Shown one piece after another: positions 16,359-26,800 of a stretch of 41,581 nt of DNA. The stretch lies in the IMG/VR virus record IMGVR_UViG_3300031987_000002, positions 1-41,581 of that record; one strand, written 5' to 3'. The notes under the pieces were generated by a model. That model saw only the letters and a list, made by a program, of their open reading frames with translations, ran no database searches and was not told the DNA's origin. A program made the position numbers and the translations under genes. Positions within the stretch are counted from its first letter, which is position 1; the number at the start of each line of letters is the position of its first letter. The DNA comes from a virus.

Positions 16359-18248
16359 TTAGTAATTGTAGTTGTGGCTGGTCGAAGTGCTGGTCGAACG
16401 ACTGTCGCTTGAGCTGGCACTGCCACTACCACTGACACTAGCCGATACATGCGCGGCAGACAACGCGCCGGCGGCAAGTTGAGCGGCGTATTGCCCGGCC
16501 GCCTTGGCCGCTTCTGAGGCAATACGGGCCTGTTCCGCCGAATGCTGCAGCTTGGCCTGGTACTCGCTGATCTGCATTTCCGAGTAGGCAATATTGGTCC
16601 GGGCGGCCATATCGGCATACCGGGACTGCATTTCAGCGTTGGCCACGTTGGCGCTTGACTGCGCCTTGTACCCCTCCACCCTGGCGGTGTAAGCGCTGGT
16701 GGCGTACTCCACTTCCGACAGACTGGATTGAAGCTCGGCCTTGAAGCCGTCGATGTCGGCCAGGTACTTACTGATCTTTGTCCGGGCTGCTTCCATCTTC
16801 AGCTGTGAGCCCTTCACCTTCACATCGGCCTTGCTCGATACCGCCTGAACCGTGGACGCATAGGCGCGGGCCTGGGCGTCCATGATGTCCGTCTTCGCGG
16901 TTTCGGCTTTAACCTGGGAATCGTAGACATCAAATTTCGCCTTTTCGGCGCCAATTTCCTCGGCAAAGGCCTGAATGTCTGAGCGGTAGGCATCAAACTG
17001 GTTTTTAATTACGTCAGCCCGGGTCTGTGCACCGCTCATCAGGGCCTTGTAGACCTCGACGCTGGATTCAACCGATTGCAGCTTGGCCTTGAAGACATCC
17101 ACTTTCTGCTGGTTGATCTGTCCCAGCGCCACCTGGCCATCAATGGCCGCCTTATAGGCTTCCAGCTTAGACAGGGCGCCGTCCAGCTTGGTGCGGTAGA
17201 CCTGGGCCAGCGTTTCAAATGCTGCGTTCTGAGCATTGAACAGACTGACTTGCGCGTTGAACACATTGATCTTCGATTCAGCCTGGAACCGGGCCGCCTC
17301 AAACAACCGCTGTGTCATGTTGGTAAACAAGTTGGTGGTCAACTGTTCCAGGGCAATGCCTTGCTGAACGGCAAAGCGGATATTCTCGATTTCCCACTTG
17401 GCTGCCTCGGTCAGAATGTCGCGGTTCAGCTCGGCCGCCTTCAATCGGCCCTGCTCACGGACCACGTTGGCCTGCTTGGCCAGCATCCCCGGCGGCATAC
17501 TGAAATCGCGGCTGGCCCACGTATCCACGGCCTCCTGAACCGCCCGCTCGGTTTCGGCGCTATCGCGCTCCCGGGCTCTGGAAAACAGGGCGTCTTCCAC
17601 GGCGGCCGGCAATCCGGTACCGCCGGCCATCATGGTGGATACCTTGGCCTGAAGGTCGTCCAGCAACTCGGATTCGTAGGTCGGCTCTGACCAATTTATG
17701 AAAACCTCCGGCACCTGAATCTTGCTCGGGTCGGGCGGTTTGTGGTCAAAGTCCGGCAGCTGCGGAAACTCAAAATCCGGAATGGTGATCTTTTCCAGCT
17801 CATCCATTTCCGGCATTTCAAGATTCGGGGCTTCCGGGATCTCGATATTGGTGTCGATGTCCGGGCGCTGGGGCTTGTCCGGCATGTTCATGGTCGGCGC
17901 ATCGGGCAGGTTAATCTCGATGGCTTCCGGCGCCTCCGGAATATCCAGGTCATCCACATCCAGCCCGCTTAGAAGGCTGTCAATGTCGATGTCGTCCGGC
18001 ATATCCGGAACGGTCATGCCCGGCAAGTTGGGGTCCGGAAGATCCCCAATGCCCGCGTCCGGCGCCTCAAAGCTTGGCACTTCGGGGCGCTGGGGCGCCT
18101 CGACTGGCTCAAACTTGATTTGACCAATGTTCTGAAGCGCAGAGTTAAGCTGGCTCTGATAGCTTTTCGACACCGATTCCAACCGGCTCATCTGGTCGTT
18201 AACAGTGCTTATTGCTGTGCCCAAGATGCTGTCTGGCGCGACTCCCAT
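16359..18248 (-). CDS. Proline-rich plus coiled-coil virion protein, 629 aa
   Basis: Unknown family, clearly structural in style. Residues about 50-190 are acidic and proline-rich, with repeated short units such as DIPEAPEA, NLPDAPTMNMPDKP, EIPEAPNLEMPEM. Residues about 200-590 are almost wholly helical, with Gln/Ala/Lys heptad-like sequence (FRAQVSLFNAQN-type and KAKFDVYDSQVKAETAK). The C-terminus is a Ser/Thr/Gly-rich tail ending HNYNY. This resembles phage proteins that form extended rods or trimeric stalks. I start at ATG 18248, which overlaps the previous stop as TGATG with AAGGAG 6 nt upstream. The GTG one codon earlier is possible but too close to the ribosome-binding site. Confidence 0.6.
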   Translation of the reverse strand: MGVAPDSILGTAISTVNDQMSRLESVSKSYQSQLNSALQNIGQIKFEPVEAPQRPEVPSFEAPDAGIGDLPDPNLPGMTVPDMPDDIDIDSLLSGLDVDDLDIPEAPEAIEINLPDAPTMNMPDKPQRPDIDTNIEIPEAPNLEMPEMDELEKITIPDFEFPQLPDFDHKPPDPSKIQVPEVFINWSEPTYESELLDDLQAKVSTMMAGGTGLPAAVEDALFSRARERDSAETERAVQEAVDTWASRDFSMPPGMLAKQANVVREQGRLKAAELNRDILTEAAKWEIENIRFAVQQGIALEQLTTNLFTNMTQRLFEAARFQAESKINVFNAQVSLFNAQNAAFETLAQVYRTKLDGALSKLEAYKAAIDGQVALGQINQQKVDVFKAKLQSVESSVEVYKALMSGAQTRADVIKNQFDAYRSDIQAFAEEIGAEKAKFDVYDSQVKAETAKTDIMDAQARAYASTVQAVSSKADVKVKGSQLKMEAARTKISKYLADIDGFKAELQSSLSEVEYATSAYTARVEGYKAQSSANVANAEMQSRYADMAARTNIAYSEMQISEYQAKLQHSAEQARIASEAAKAAGQYAAQLAAGALSAAHVSASVSGSGSASSSDSRSTSTSTSHNYNY

Positions 18249-19405
18249 CACACTCTCCTTTTTGACGGCGCCGCTCGGACGCTCAAATCATTGATATGCC
18301 CATGCTTGCCGGTCATGCGAAGGCTGAACCGGAAGTGTCGGCCCCGAAGCCCCTTGCCAAAGCGAATGCGGCCGTTGGTCAGGTCGTCGGCCAACTCGGC
18401 CGGCAAGCGGTAGGTGTACGACTGCTCGAGGCCTCGCTGGGTCGTCACCACATCCATTTCCATCTTTCCGGACAGATCGTACTCGGCATAGGCTTCGGTC
18501 GGGTGAACCAGTTGCCCTTGCCCCAAATCCAGCTTGCCGGTATCAAGTCGGCCGGCAATGTCTTCTGAGCCTCCACGAAGGGCGTAAAGGCCATCACTGG
18601 CCACCCCGTAGGCTACCCCGTCCACCACGGCGATCTGCTGGAAGGTGTACGGCTGATAGCGGCTCATGCCCCACGTTTCAATATTGGCCGTCCAGGCTGC
18701 CCCGGAATCAACCTCTGACGAGGGCATGGTGTCCTCAACCACCGCCGTTTCCGTCACCAGATTCACGGCTCTGAGGGCATCAATCACCCGGTCACTGGCT
18801 TGCGCGGTCTCCACGGTCGGCTTTTGTTGCCCTGTGTGAGTATCCAGTACCGAATCCGCAACTTCCGCAACTTCCGCAATCAGGGCGCTGGCTGACAGGT
18901 TGCCGGTGACAATATCGGACGCTGCGGCGGATTCGCTCACCAGCTCGGCGGCCGCCTGCCAGTGGTGGTCGGTCGCCACTGCCTGCTCGGTTACCAGTGA
19001 AACGGCATACTTGTGGTCAATCACCTGACTGGCCACGGTTGCGCTTTCCACGGTCACGGCGCTGAGATTGTCCATCAGCGTATCGGTCACCCGGGCCTGC
19101 TCAACGGTCAATGAGCCAATCCGGTACCGGAAGCTCTCGGTTACCCGGGCCTGCTCGGTCACCAGCGGCGCCGAATGCTTCTGGTCAAAGACTTCATCCG
19201 ATACCAGCGCGGACTCAACGACTGTGTGGTTGGCCTGGTCAATTACGGTGTCGGTTGCCTGGGCCTGGTCGGAATGAACAACCATCAGGCCGAACAGTGC
19301 GGCGCCTGTGATTTTCGCGGTTTCCTCGACAACGCTGTGAAGGCCAAGCCAGGTGTCGTCACCGGCAATGGCGGTTTCCTGCGTGTCGTCCCTGTAGTTA
19401 CTCAT
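18248..19405 (-). CDS. Repeat-containing virion protein, 385 aa
   Basis: Residues about 25-240 consist of roughly nine to ten degenerate repeats of 18-22 residues of the form ExAxVTDxVxDxxxAxxLVTE (for example VTEQARVTESF, VEQARVTDTLMDN, VETAQASDRVIDALRAV). Residues about 245-385 form a different domain with beta-rich sequence (TWGMSRYQPYTFQQIAVVDG, KMEMDVVTTQRG) and a basic end. I infer a fibrous stalk carrying a C-terminal globular domain. The ATG overlaps the previous stop by 8 nt (ATGAGTAA). No named family recognised. Confidence 0.6.
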   Translation of the reverse strand: MSNYRDDTQETAIAGDDTWLGLHSVVEETAKITGAALFGLMVVHSDQAQATDTVIDQANHTVVESALVSDEVFDQKHSAPLVTEQARVTESFRYRIGSLTVEQARVTDTLMDNLSAVTVESATVASQVIDHKYAVSLVTEQAVATDHHWQAAAELVSESAAASDIVTGNLSASALIAEVAEVADSVLDTHTGQQKPTVETAQASDRVIDALRAVNLVTETAVVEDTMPSSEVDSGAAWTANIETWGMSRYQPYTFQQIAVVDGVAYGVASDGLYALRGGSEDIAGRLDTGKLDLGQGQLVHPTEAYAEYDLSGKMEMDVVTTQRGLEQSYTYRLPAELADDLTNGRIRFGKGLRGRHFRFSLRMTGKHGHINDLSVRAAPSKRRV

Positions 19406-22007
19406 TTATCACCCCGATAAAGTGGTGTGCGGTTCGGTTGTCGGCCAGCTCGGAATAGCCCCATGAATACCGAATACTCCCGGCCTTCTTCTCGTAAACG
19501 CTGGCATAATCCGCCTCGCCAATGGTTATGCGAATGGCATCCCGGTAGAAGTAGAACGGCGGGAAGGTGCCTGGCGCCGGCGAAAACCCGAAGTAGAAGC
19601 TGTGCGGCATATCCTGACTGAACTCCACATTGCCAGGCCCGGCCATGCTCACCCGCGTATTGCCCGACGACTCGCCGCTATAGCTCTTGCTCCACGAATA
19701 AGGCTGAATCCGGGGTGCCTCGCCGCCAATGACTACGCCGTTTCCGTACTTGGTCTTGTTTTCCCGCCGGGTGTACTTGCCAACGGTCCCGGTCACATCC
19801 ATGGGCTGTCCGGAGAAGCCAAACCAGTTGCCGCTGGACGCAAACCCGCTCGGGTCTTCACCAACATTCATTTCATCCAGGTACACCGGGGAGCCGTCTT
19901 TCACCTCCACCCCTGGTGGCGCCTTCCCTGGCGGCCCTAGATAGTGAAAGATCGAATCGTAGGTCCAGAACGAATAGCTGGTTGGGTCGGCAACCGCACC
20001 CTGGCTGGATTCTTCGGACTCGCTTCGGCTCTCGGAGCCCTCCTTGTAGGCGTACATAATCACATCCCGGTTGAACACCGGAACGCACACCGCCGCATCC
20101 ATACCGAAGCCGTTGACCGTCTCGCTATGCTCCACATGCTTGTAGTGCCGGGACCGACTCAACGATCCACGCTTGAAAAACAGCGGCGGTGTACTCCAAC
20201 GCGGGTTGCTGAAACCAAGGTCAGTGCCGGTCAGGGTGGTCGTGGTTTTCGAGTCGGCCACCTCCATGCGGTCGTCCCACGCGGTTGTGTAGAAGTTGCC
20301 AATCAACCCGGAGCTGCCGCTGGTGGTAGTCTTCTGCCACTGACCAACGTACATATAACCGCCCCAATTCCCCTGGGTCTGCCGGTGAAACTCCCGCTCA
20401 TCAATGAAGTATTTAATGACCTGCAGCTGGTCACCGACATAGCAGCCAAACATGATGGTGTCGCACCGCACTGCCGGGCCTCGGTAGTCCGGAGACACGA
20501 ATATGAACGACTTGCAGCCCTCACCACTGAGGGTCGGGAACTTGAGCCGGCCCTGGGATTGCGGGTACATCCAAAGCCCCCAATACACCGGTCCCTTGGC
20601 GGTCTGCGTCACACTGCCGCTGTGGGTGGCTATCGGGTCCATTTCCAGGCCATCCCAATAATCAACGCCCTCACCCGTCTTCGACAGAATTTCCTCAACC
20701 GTGTGCCGGCGCAGCTTGTACTTGATTGCCAGGTCGCGGGGGTCGTTGCCATCCAGCTGCCGGAACAGCTGGGATAGGTAGGCGTCCAGTCGGCGCATCT
20801 GCTCGGCCCGCTCGGCGGTATCCGTTGACAGATCCCATTCTAGTGGAATGCGGCCGGCATTCTTGGCCGCGCCCAACGTCAGCTTCATCTTGTACGCGAA
20901 GCTCTGAATCAACCCGCTCTCGTCGTAGTCCCAACAGGTGTTGAACCCCTCGGTACCACGGGTATTGAATGACCACCCGCCGGCTGTGTAATAGGCCCGG
21001 TGGTCGTAAAAGTCGGCGGTGTCGCAGACCTTGATAATCACCCCGGCCCGGCGCCAGGCCTCAAAGTCGTGCCCCTCGTCCGGAAACGTCTCGCCGCTGG
21101 GCATACCGCCGAAGCGGTCCAGAAGCTTGATAATCTCCTGGTCGTCCACTTCCTCCATGTAGTCGCGGAAGGCCTTTGTGGTAGTCGCCGGTATCAGCGG
21201 CAAAGGCATGGCGTACACGCCCTTTTGGCTGACCTGAATCAACCACGGCTGGTTGTCCTCATCGAACGACACGCCATTGCACTTGCTGAACTTGAAGTCG
21301 CACCGAAACTGCCCTTCGGAATCCGGAAAGCCGGTGTAGCCAGGAAGCCTGACGTTAATCAGTTCTTCCTCAATCTGGCGCATATACGAGGCCGGAACGC
21401 TCATGGTGGACCGCTCAAGCTCGTCCTCGGGCAACTCGGCCAGCTTTTGCTTGCCGTAACCGCCAACCACTTGCATCACCTCGGCCATGGCGCCGCTGTA
21501 CCACGTTGGCCGCTGCCGGTGATACTGCGTGAAGGTGTAAATGCCGGTAATGGGCGGGATGAAATGCTCAAAATCCCGGTGGTACTCAATGGTGAACCGC
21601 TGTAGCTCCACCTTCTTCTTGGGCTTGTCCTTCTCACCGTATCCGGACAGGCGCCGGCGGGCCTGCTCGGTCAGCTTCATGGTGACGCCCTCGCCGTCCT
21701 CCTTCTTGACCATGTACCGGTCAATGACGCCGGAAAACAGCATGGGCACGTTGGTTTGCGCCAAGCCCTCATACAAGAAGCTTTCCGGCTGGCTCTGGTC
21801 GAACACCAGAACCCGGAAAGTGCCCCCGGCATCAATGGCCACGGCTTGCCGGCCGCTCGGCAGATCCCGAACACGCTTGAGCATGTCCAGGCCTGAGAGC
21901 GCCTTGAAGTTGGTGAGGTTTCGCGCCATCGACTCAATGACGCGGTTATCCTCATCCGACAGCTCGATGTCATCGGCAAACCTGCCGTATGGCCGGGGCG
22001 AGTGCAT
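19398..22007 (-). CDS. Large virion structural protein of unknown function, 869 aa
   Basis: No family recognised. It is soluble, aromatic-rich (many Tyr, Trp, Phe) and rich in Gly/Ser, with no signal peptide or membrane segment, as usual for tail or tail-hub proteins. Residues about 55-110 (AIDAGGTFRVLVFDQSQ, MLFSGVIDRYMV) and 520-690 look beta-rich; 390-450 is helical. The C-terminal 150 residues are Gly/Tyr/Phe-rich. The start ATG lies 4 nt after the upstream stop and lacks a clear ribosome-binding site, so translation is probably coupled. Its place between a beta-propeller-like protein and fibre-like repeat proteins suggests a tail-machine part. Confidence 0.55.
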   Translation of the reverse strand: MHSPRPYGRFADDIELSDEDNRVIESMARNLTNFKALSGLDMLKRVRDLPSGRQAVAIDAGGTFRVLVFDQSQPESFLYEGLAQTNVPMLFSGVIDRYMVKKEDGEGVTMKLTEQARRRLSGYGEKDKPKKKVELQRFTIEYHRDFEHFIPPITGIYTFTQYHRQRPTWYSGAMAEVMQVVGGYGKQKLAELPEDELERSTMSVPASYMRQIEEELINVRLPGYTGFPDSEGQFRCDFKFSKCNGVSFDEDNQPWLIQVSQKGVYAMPLPLIPATTTKAFRDYMEEVDDQEIIKLLDRFGGMPSGETFPDEGHDFEAWRRAGVIIKVCDTADFYDHRAYYTAGGWSFNTRGTEGFNTCWDYDESGLIQSFAYKMKLTLGAAKNAGRIPLEWDLSTDTAERAEQMRRLDAYLSQLFRQLDGNDPRDLAIKYKLRRHTVEEILSKTGEGVDYWDGLEMDPIATHSGSVTQTAKGPVYWGLWMYPQSQGRLKFPTLSGEGCKSFIFVSPDYRGPAVRCDTIMFGCYVGDQLQVIKYFIDEREFHRQTQGNWGGYMYVGQWQKTTTSGSSGLIGNFYTTAWDDRMEVADSKTTTTLTGTDLGFSNPRWSTPPLFFKRGSLSRSRHYKHVEHSETVNGFGMDAAVCVPVFNRDVIMYAYKEGSESRSESEESSQGAVADPTSYSFWTYDSIFHYLGPPGKAPPGVEVKDGSPVYLDEMNVGEDPSGFASSGNWFGFSGQPMDVTGTVGKYTRRENKTKYGNGVVIGGEAPRIQPYSWSKSYSGESSGNTRVSMAGPGNVEFSQDMPHSFYFGFSPAPGTFPPFYFYRDAIRITIGEADYASVYEKKAGSIRYSWGYSELADNRTAHHFIGVINE

Positions 22008-22011
22008 GGGT

Positions 22012-22590
22012 TTACACGGTCAGGCTGACGCGGTACCCAACATCGTATGTGTCACCGTCCTGGAACACGCGGGCGGTCGGGTACTTGGTGGCCGATACCA
22101 GAACGCCAGTGGTGCCGCCACGAGTGCTGTTACTGAGCATGGCCGCGCCAGTCACATTCAGCTCGGAGCTGGTGGCAATGGTCAGGCTGGCCACGGCATC
22201 CATGTTGTCGATGGACGGGGTATCGGTCTCGGTCGGGGTCCAGACCGGGCGAGTCGGGTTGCTGTAGCCTTCGGTCAGGCTCACAATTTCGGACGCATTG
22301 GCCGCGAAGCTGGCCGCCGTCCAGTTGGATTGTGGGGAGGCGCTGCCGCTGAACAGGGCCAGGTAATACGCGGCCGGTTTGGCTTTTGGGCCAAGCGCCA
22401 CATTCAGCATGTGTACCAGACCTTCCTCGACAATCAGGTTAGGGGTCCGCTGCCACTCGCCGCCGTTCACGCGGTCGAAGTATTCACCGGCGGCCCGAAC
22501 GCCCTGCTTGGGGAAGTACAAGCCGCCCTCAGTCACATCAAACACCTCGTTGTGAAGCGCCTGGGCCAGCTCTTTGCGCAGATTACTCAT
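22012..22590 (-). CDS. Virion-associated protein of unknown function, 192 aa
   Basis: Starts MSNLRKELAQALHNEVFDV after AGGAGCAATCCC. The rest is mixed, with beta-strand-like segments (PAAYYLALFSGSASP, SLTIATSSELNVTGAAML, VGYRVSLTV). Proteins with a central LxLFSGxxxPxxxWTAAxF segment are frequent among phage tail-region hypotheticals. No catalytic motif seen. It sits in the tail operon, 4 nt before the 869-aa gene. Confidence 0.55.
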   Translation of the reverse strand: MSNLRKELAQALHNEVFDVTEGGLYFPKQGVRAAGEYFDRVNGGEWQRTPNLIVEEGLVHMLNVALGPKAKPAAYYLALFSGSASPQSNWTAASFAANASEIVSLTEGYSNPTRPVWTPTETDTPSIDNMDAVASLTIATSSELNVTGAAMLSNSTRGGTTGVLVSATKYPTARVFQDGDTYDVGYRVSLTV

Positions 22591-22639
22591 TGGGATTGCT
22601 CCTGAATGCTGTCAGTTAAAGCCCCTGGTGGGGATAGCA

Positions 22640-23833
22640 TCAGGTTACTGCCGTCAACAATCGGTCTTCCAACACTACAGAGGTGCCTTTTTCAGCCGTG
22701 ATACCGCCCATGACCTGCCGTTGAGGCTCTACAAGTGCCCCCTGGGCGGTACCCACCACGTAGCCGTTGGCGGCCAGCCACACGGCCGCACCATCACCGC
22801 CCTGGGCCAATTCCGCACCCAAAGCATTCGCATCTGCCAGAATGGCGCTGCCCGGTACCGGCGGTTTCGAGGCCTTGCGCTCCATGGTCAGGCCGTCCGG
22901 AGAGCTGCCCCGGAGAAACGTCACATGGTCCGACTGCCCAACCCATAGCCCGCCGGCAACTGGAATCACGAAGGTAATGCGCTGGGGCATGGCCACAAAG
23001 CCGTGGCGCTCGTCGTGAAGGTGGTACGCCAGGGCTTCGGAGAAGCGCAGAATGTTGGCGGTCGCGGTCACCAGCCGGCCGCGCCAGTACCCCAAATATT
23101 TACCTGTTGGCATTCGTGACAAGTAACGGAATTGCGCGGCCGCACCCAGCCGGGGCTCAACCGGAATGCCAATCGGCCCGCTACCAGCCGGGTAATCCTT
23201 CTCGCGGCGAAGCTCACCGCCATTCGGGGATGTCATGTAAAGTCTGGCGCCGGTAATCGACGGGTCCATGGCCATGGGGAGCGCCACCTGTATCGAACCG
23301 TTCTCCGGAACATCGGCCTGGACCATTTCTGACAGCCCCGACTCCTGCTCACCGCGAAGCCAGGCAACGGCTACCCCGTATTTGCCGGCGGGCAAGGCGC
23401 CATCTGTGCCGGTGGTCAGGAATGGTTGCGCAGGATTATCCACGGCCAGCCGTTCGGCCTGGGCGCCGTTGAAGGTGAACAGCCCGGCCGGCGCCGCGAC
23501 GACCACCATGTTGTTCAGAACGGTGTGCCAGGCGTCACCCTCACCGACGATGGCCAATTCCTCGTAATTCCAGCTGCCCGTATCCACGCGCACCCAGCGG
23601 TTGCCAACGGTGGCGAAGGTGTCTCCGTGAAGCGGGCTCTGCCAGATATTCCGGAACGGGACATCGGATACCTTGAGCGGCGCCGGGCGCAACTCTGCCT
23701 TCCCGCCGCCTGTAATGTTCACATTCACCGCATCACGAAGGTAATGCCGCCGGTTCCGGCCGCCAATCAGCAAGCTGGCGTCCTCGGCCTCGGTATTCAT
23801 CCCGGCGAACGGAATAAGTGAAATGTCGGGCAT
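22640..23833 (-). CDS. Beta-propeller-like tail or DNA-stabilisation protein, 397 aa
   Basis: Opens MPDISLIPFAGMNTEAEDASL, followed by repeating beta-blades with Gly/Trp/Val: WQSPLHGDTFATVGNRWVRV, LNNMVVVAAPAGLFTFNG, GGLWVGQSDHVTFLRG, AVWLAANGYVVG. Opening and blade pattern resemble P22 gp10-type packaged-DNA stabilisation or tail-nozzle proteins, but I have not confirmed the family. Place in a podovirus-like tail operon fits. The start overlaps the previous stop as TGATG behind AGGAGG. Minus-strand bases 22670-22685 near its 3' end loosely match the CCCTGTAGGGTT element. Confidence 0.5.
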   Translation of the reverse strand: MPDISLIPFAGMNTEAEDASLLIGGRNRRHYLRDAVNVNITGGGKAELRPAPLKVSDVPFRNIWQSPLHGDTFATVGNRWVRVDTGSWNYEELAIVGEGDAWHTVLNNMVVVAAPAGLFTFNGAQAERLAVDNPAQPFLTTGTDGALPAGKYGVAVAWLRGEQESGLSEMVQADVPENGSIQVALPMAMDPSITGARLYMTSPNGGELRREKDYPAGSGPIGIPVEPRLGAAAQFRYLSRMPTGKYLGYWRGRLVTATANILRFSEALAYHLHDERHGFVAMPQRITFVIPVAGGLWVGQSDHVTFLRGSSPDGLTMERKASKPPVPGSAILADANALGAELAQGGDGAAVWLAANGYVVGTAQGALVEPQRQVMGGITAEKGTSVVLEDRLLTAVT

Positions 23834-26800
23834 CAGTAGCCTCCTTTCCTGAACTGGTCGGCGTTGCCGTCCGGCTTAATGAAGTGAACCGCTGGCATCA
23901 CATTGGGCACTCCGGTACCAGAAACGTCCATCCCTACAGGCGCCACTTCCTGCTTCGGCAGTGTCGGGACGCAGGCATTTCTCACGGTCATGCGCTTGGC
24001 AAAGGCCATCAGGTCGTATTCGCTGGCGAACGTCTCATAGCCCTGGCACTTCACTTCCCGCACCCTGGGCGCAATCCAGTGTTCCTCGCTGGCCCGGTAG
24101 GCATCAAAGCCCTCGGGGATGGTCGGCATGGGCGGGTGAACAGCGAGGCCTTGATACTGGTACGGCCCGCCATGGCTGCGGCCCATGCGGTCCATCCGGC
24201 TGCCTTTCGGGTAAATCTCACGGTGGAAATGCTCGGCCTTCGGCTTGCCAACATCGTTGCCGCTCACGCTGTCTACGGTCACCCACTGAGGCCCGGTATA
24301 AGGCGGGCGCTTCACCGTGACATCACCGAAGACATCAAATCGACGGCCGCCGAATTGCTCCACTTCCTGACTGCCATCACCCAGCTTTTGCCAGCCGGCC
24401 CGGTAGGAGCGAATGCCCTCCACGGCAATGTACCGCTTCATCAGGGACAGTCGCGGCCGTGGCGGCCTGGGCGGGCTCGGGGTCCAGCGTTGGTAGACCT
24501 CGCCCCGCCAGGTGCTTACCCACGCTCGGCCGAACCGCTCTCCGGGCGGGTAGTGGTTGGTTTTGCCAACCGGCTGCCAAGGGTGTCCGGGCGGGTGGTG
24601 GTTCTCTCTGGCCTGACTGGTTGTTGGCCTGGCCCATATCGTGTGAGGGGATACCACGGGCTTGGACGGCTCCATGATGCCCGGTCCTGCGCCAACTTTG
24701 ACGGTCTGCAACATGCGCCAGACACGGGGCGTACCGTAGCCATCGTGCGGCGGCTCGTCGCCAACGATAATGGCGTTACTCTGAATGAATGGGTCGCCGT
24801 AGGCTTCAGTCTTGAAACCGTAGGCTTTCAGCACATACAGGTTCAGGCTTGGATTTGGTACCTGATCTCGCCAGTTGGGCTCCATAGCCCCATGACCTTT
24901 CAGGTCAATGTGCTGGTCGGTGTACGGGGGCTGGCCGCCCTGGATTACTTCAAGCCGGTCGCCAACCTGTCCGGCCCTGAATCCGCGAACACTCATGCTG
25001 CGATCCCGGTCCGCAATCGCGGCCTCGCCAAACAGTTCGGTACGTGAACCAATGCCGTTGACCTGCCGCCATTCCAGCCGCACATGAGTATCGCCGTAGA
25101 CATCGGACGCGGCGCCGTATATCCCCAGCTCTGGCGTCAGATTGCGCAGCGTAGACCAGCCGAACGCATCCGAATGTGACCAGCGGGTAGTAATCCGGTT
25201 GAACCGGCTTATCAGGTCATGCCAGCCGCTATGCTGGGACAGATCCTCACCGCCGGCCTCGATATACCGGGTGTAAAGATCCACGATATGCAAATTGATT
25301 CTCGGGGCGCCGATGGTGTACCTGGGCTCAATCCACAACTCACGCACCCGGTCTGCAATCATTGGTGTGCCGTATTCAGCTGCGTCAAAGCGCCCAATGC
25401 CCTTGAAGTACCGGCGCAGTGTCTCTGCCTCGGCATCCCCGTAAACGTCACCACGGAAGCCGTCAGGCGCAATCACAAAGGCATCGTTGTAAACCCGGCC
25501 CCAGCCGGAAATGTAAGGCGGCTCCATGCCCTGAATTGGAAGCTCTCGCACCCGGTACCCAATCATGCCGGATTCGTAGAACTCACCGGGATCAGCGGAC
25601 TCGATACCGACTGGCATCAACAGGCGAGCCGCATGTTCCAAGGTCGCAACGCCATGGCGGTCAAAGCGAACGCCACTGGTACCCAGCGTCTTGTTCCGGT
25701 TTTCAATCAGCGTCCAGCGGGCGCCCTCGGGCGGATTCAGGCCGCTTTCGTGGTAGTAATACAGCTCAATGTGCTGGATGGCATTGAAGACATCCCCAAC
25801 GCCCCAGCGGTCAGCGGGTTGCTGGCCCGTAGTAATACCCTTGGGTTCGAGGACCGTAGTCTGGTTGTAAAGCTCTGGCCAGGGGATTTGCTGGCTGAAA
25901 AAGCCCTGCTCAAACTCGATACGGCGCACCGGCGGCACAATCCGGTCACCGAACGCGGTACCGCTGAAACCGAATACCTCAATGACCTGAGTACCACCAA
26001 CCCGGTGAACGACCGCAAATTCCTCAAAGTACCCCTTCGGATAAACCCAGCGGTTCGCGTTTGACAGGCGCGGGCGGCCGTAACGGGTGTGCGCGTCACC
26101 CTGGACCAGCATTTGCCGGTTGCCATGCTCAAGGCGGGGTGTGCCATAGGCCGGACGCACCTTGCCGGCGCCGCCTGCCTGTAGCTTGCGAACGCGGTAC
26201 CAGACAGTCGCATCCCCAACATCCAGCGAGTCGATACCATCCAGCTCGTACCGGCGAGTAGAGCGCCAGACGGTCGGCTTGCCGGCTGCCCCTTCCATCC
26301 CCTTCGGGGCAATCGAAGGCGTCTTGTCCAGCCCGGGGCGGCCAAAGGCCAGGTAATCAACGCCACGGCCGTAAATGTACCGGATGAAGTAGCCAATGCT
26401 GGCCAGGCCAAACTCGGCCAGGTCGGAGCCAATGGGAGCGAACGAGGGCGTCTTGTTGCGGATTCCGGTACCGCCGAAGGCCTGGGCGTCAAAACCCCGG
26501 CCTTCCAGCGCCCGGCGGTTGCTTCGGACTTCCGCGAAGTCGGACGACTCAAAGAAATACTGGCCATCGACGGTGATAACCAGTCGGTTATTCCTCGCCT
26601 GTGTGTCACCAAAGATCCCGGCACCGAGAATCGACGGGGTAAAGATGGTTTGCGCTCGGTCGCGGGGCTCGGGGAAGCCAACGGCCGCTGAATCCCAGCC
26701 TTCCGGATACGTCCACGTTGTCCACTCTCGGATACTGTGCTGACCGATAACCGACGATACCCACCCCTCGGGCATGGGCGGGAATTGGACGGTGGGCTCG

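Noticed and set aside
16359-22007. A tape-measure protein making this a long-tailed phage
   Set aside because: The long helical protein here is only 629 aa and proline-rich, and no tube, sheath or tail-assembly frameshift genes are seen.
23818-25047. 409-codon plus-strand frame opposite the 1630-aa repeat gene
   Set aside because: Same shadow composition; the opposite strand has the repeat protein with clear repeat logic.
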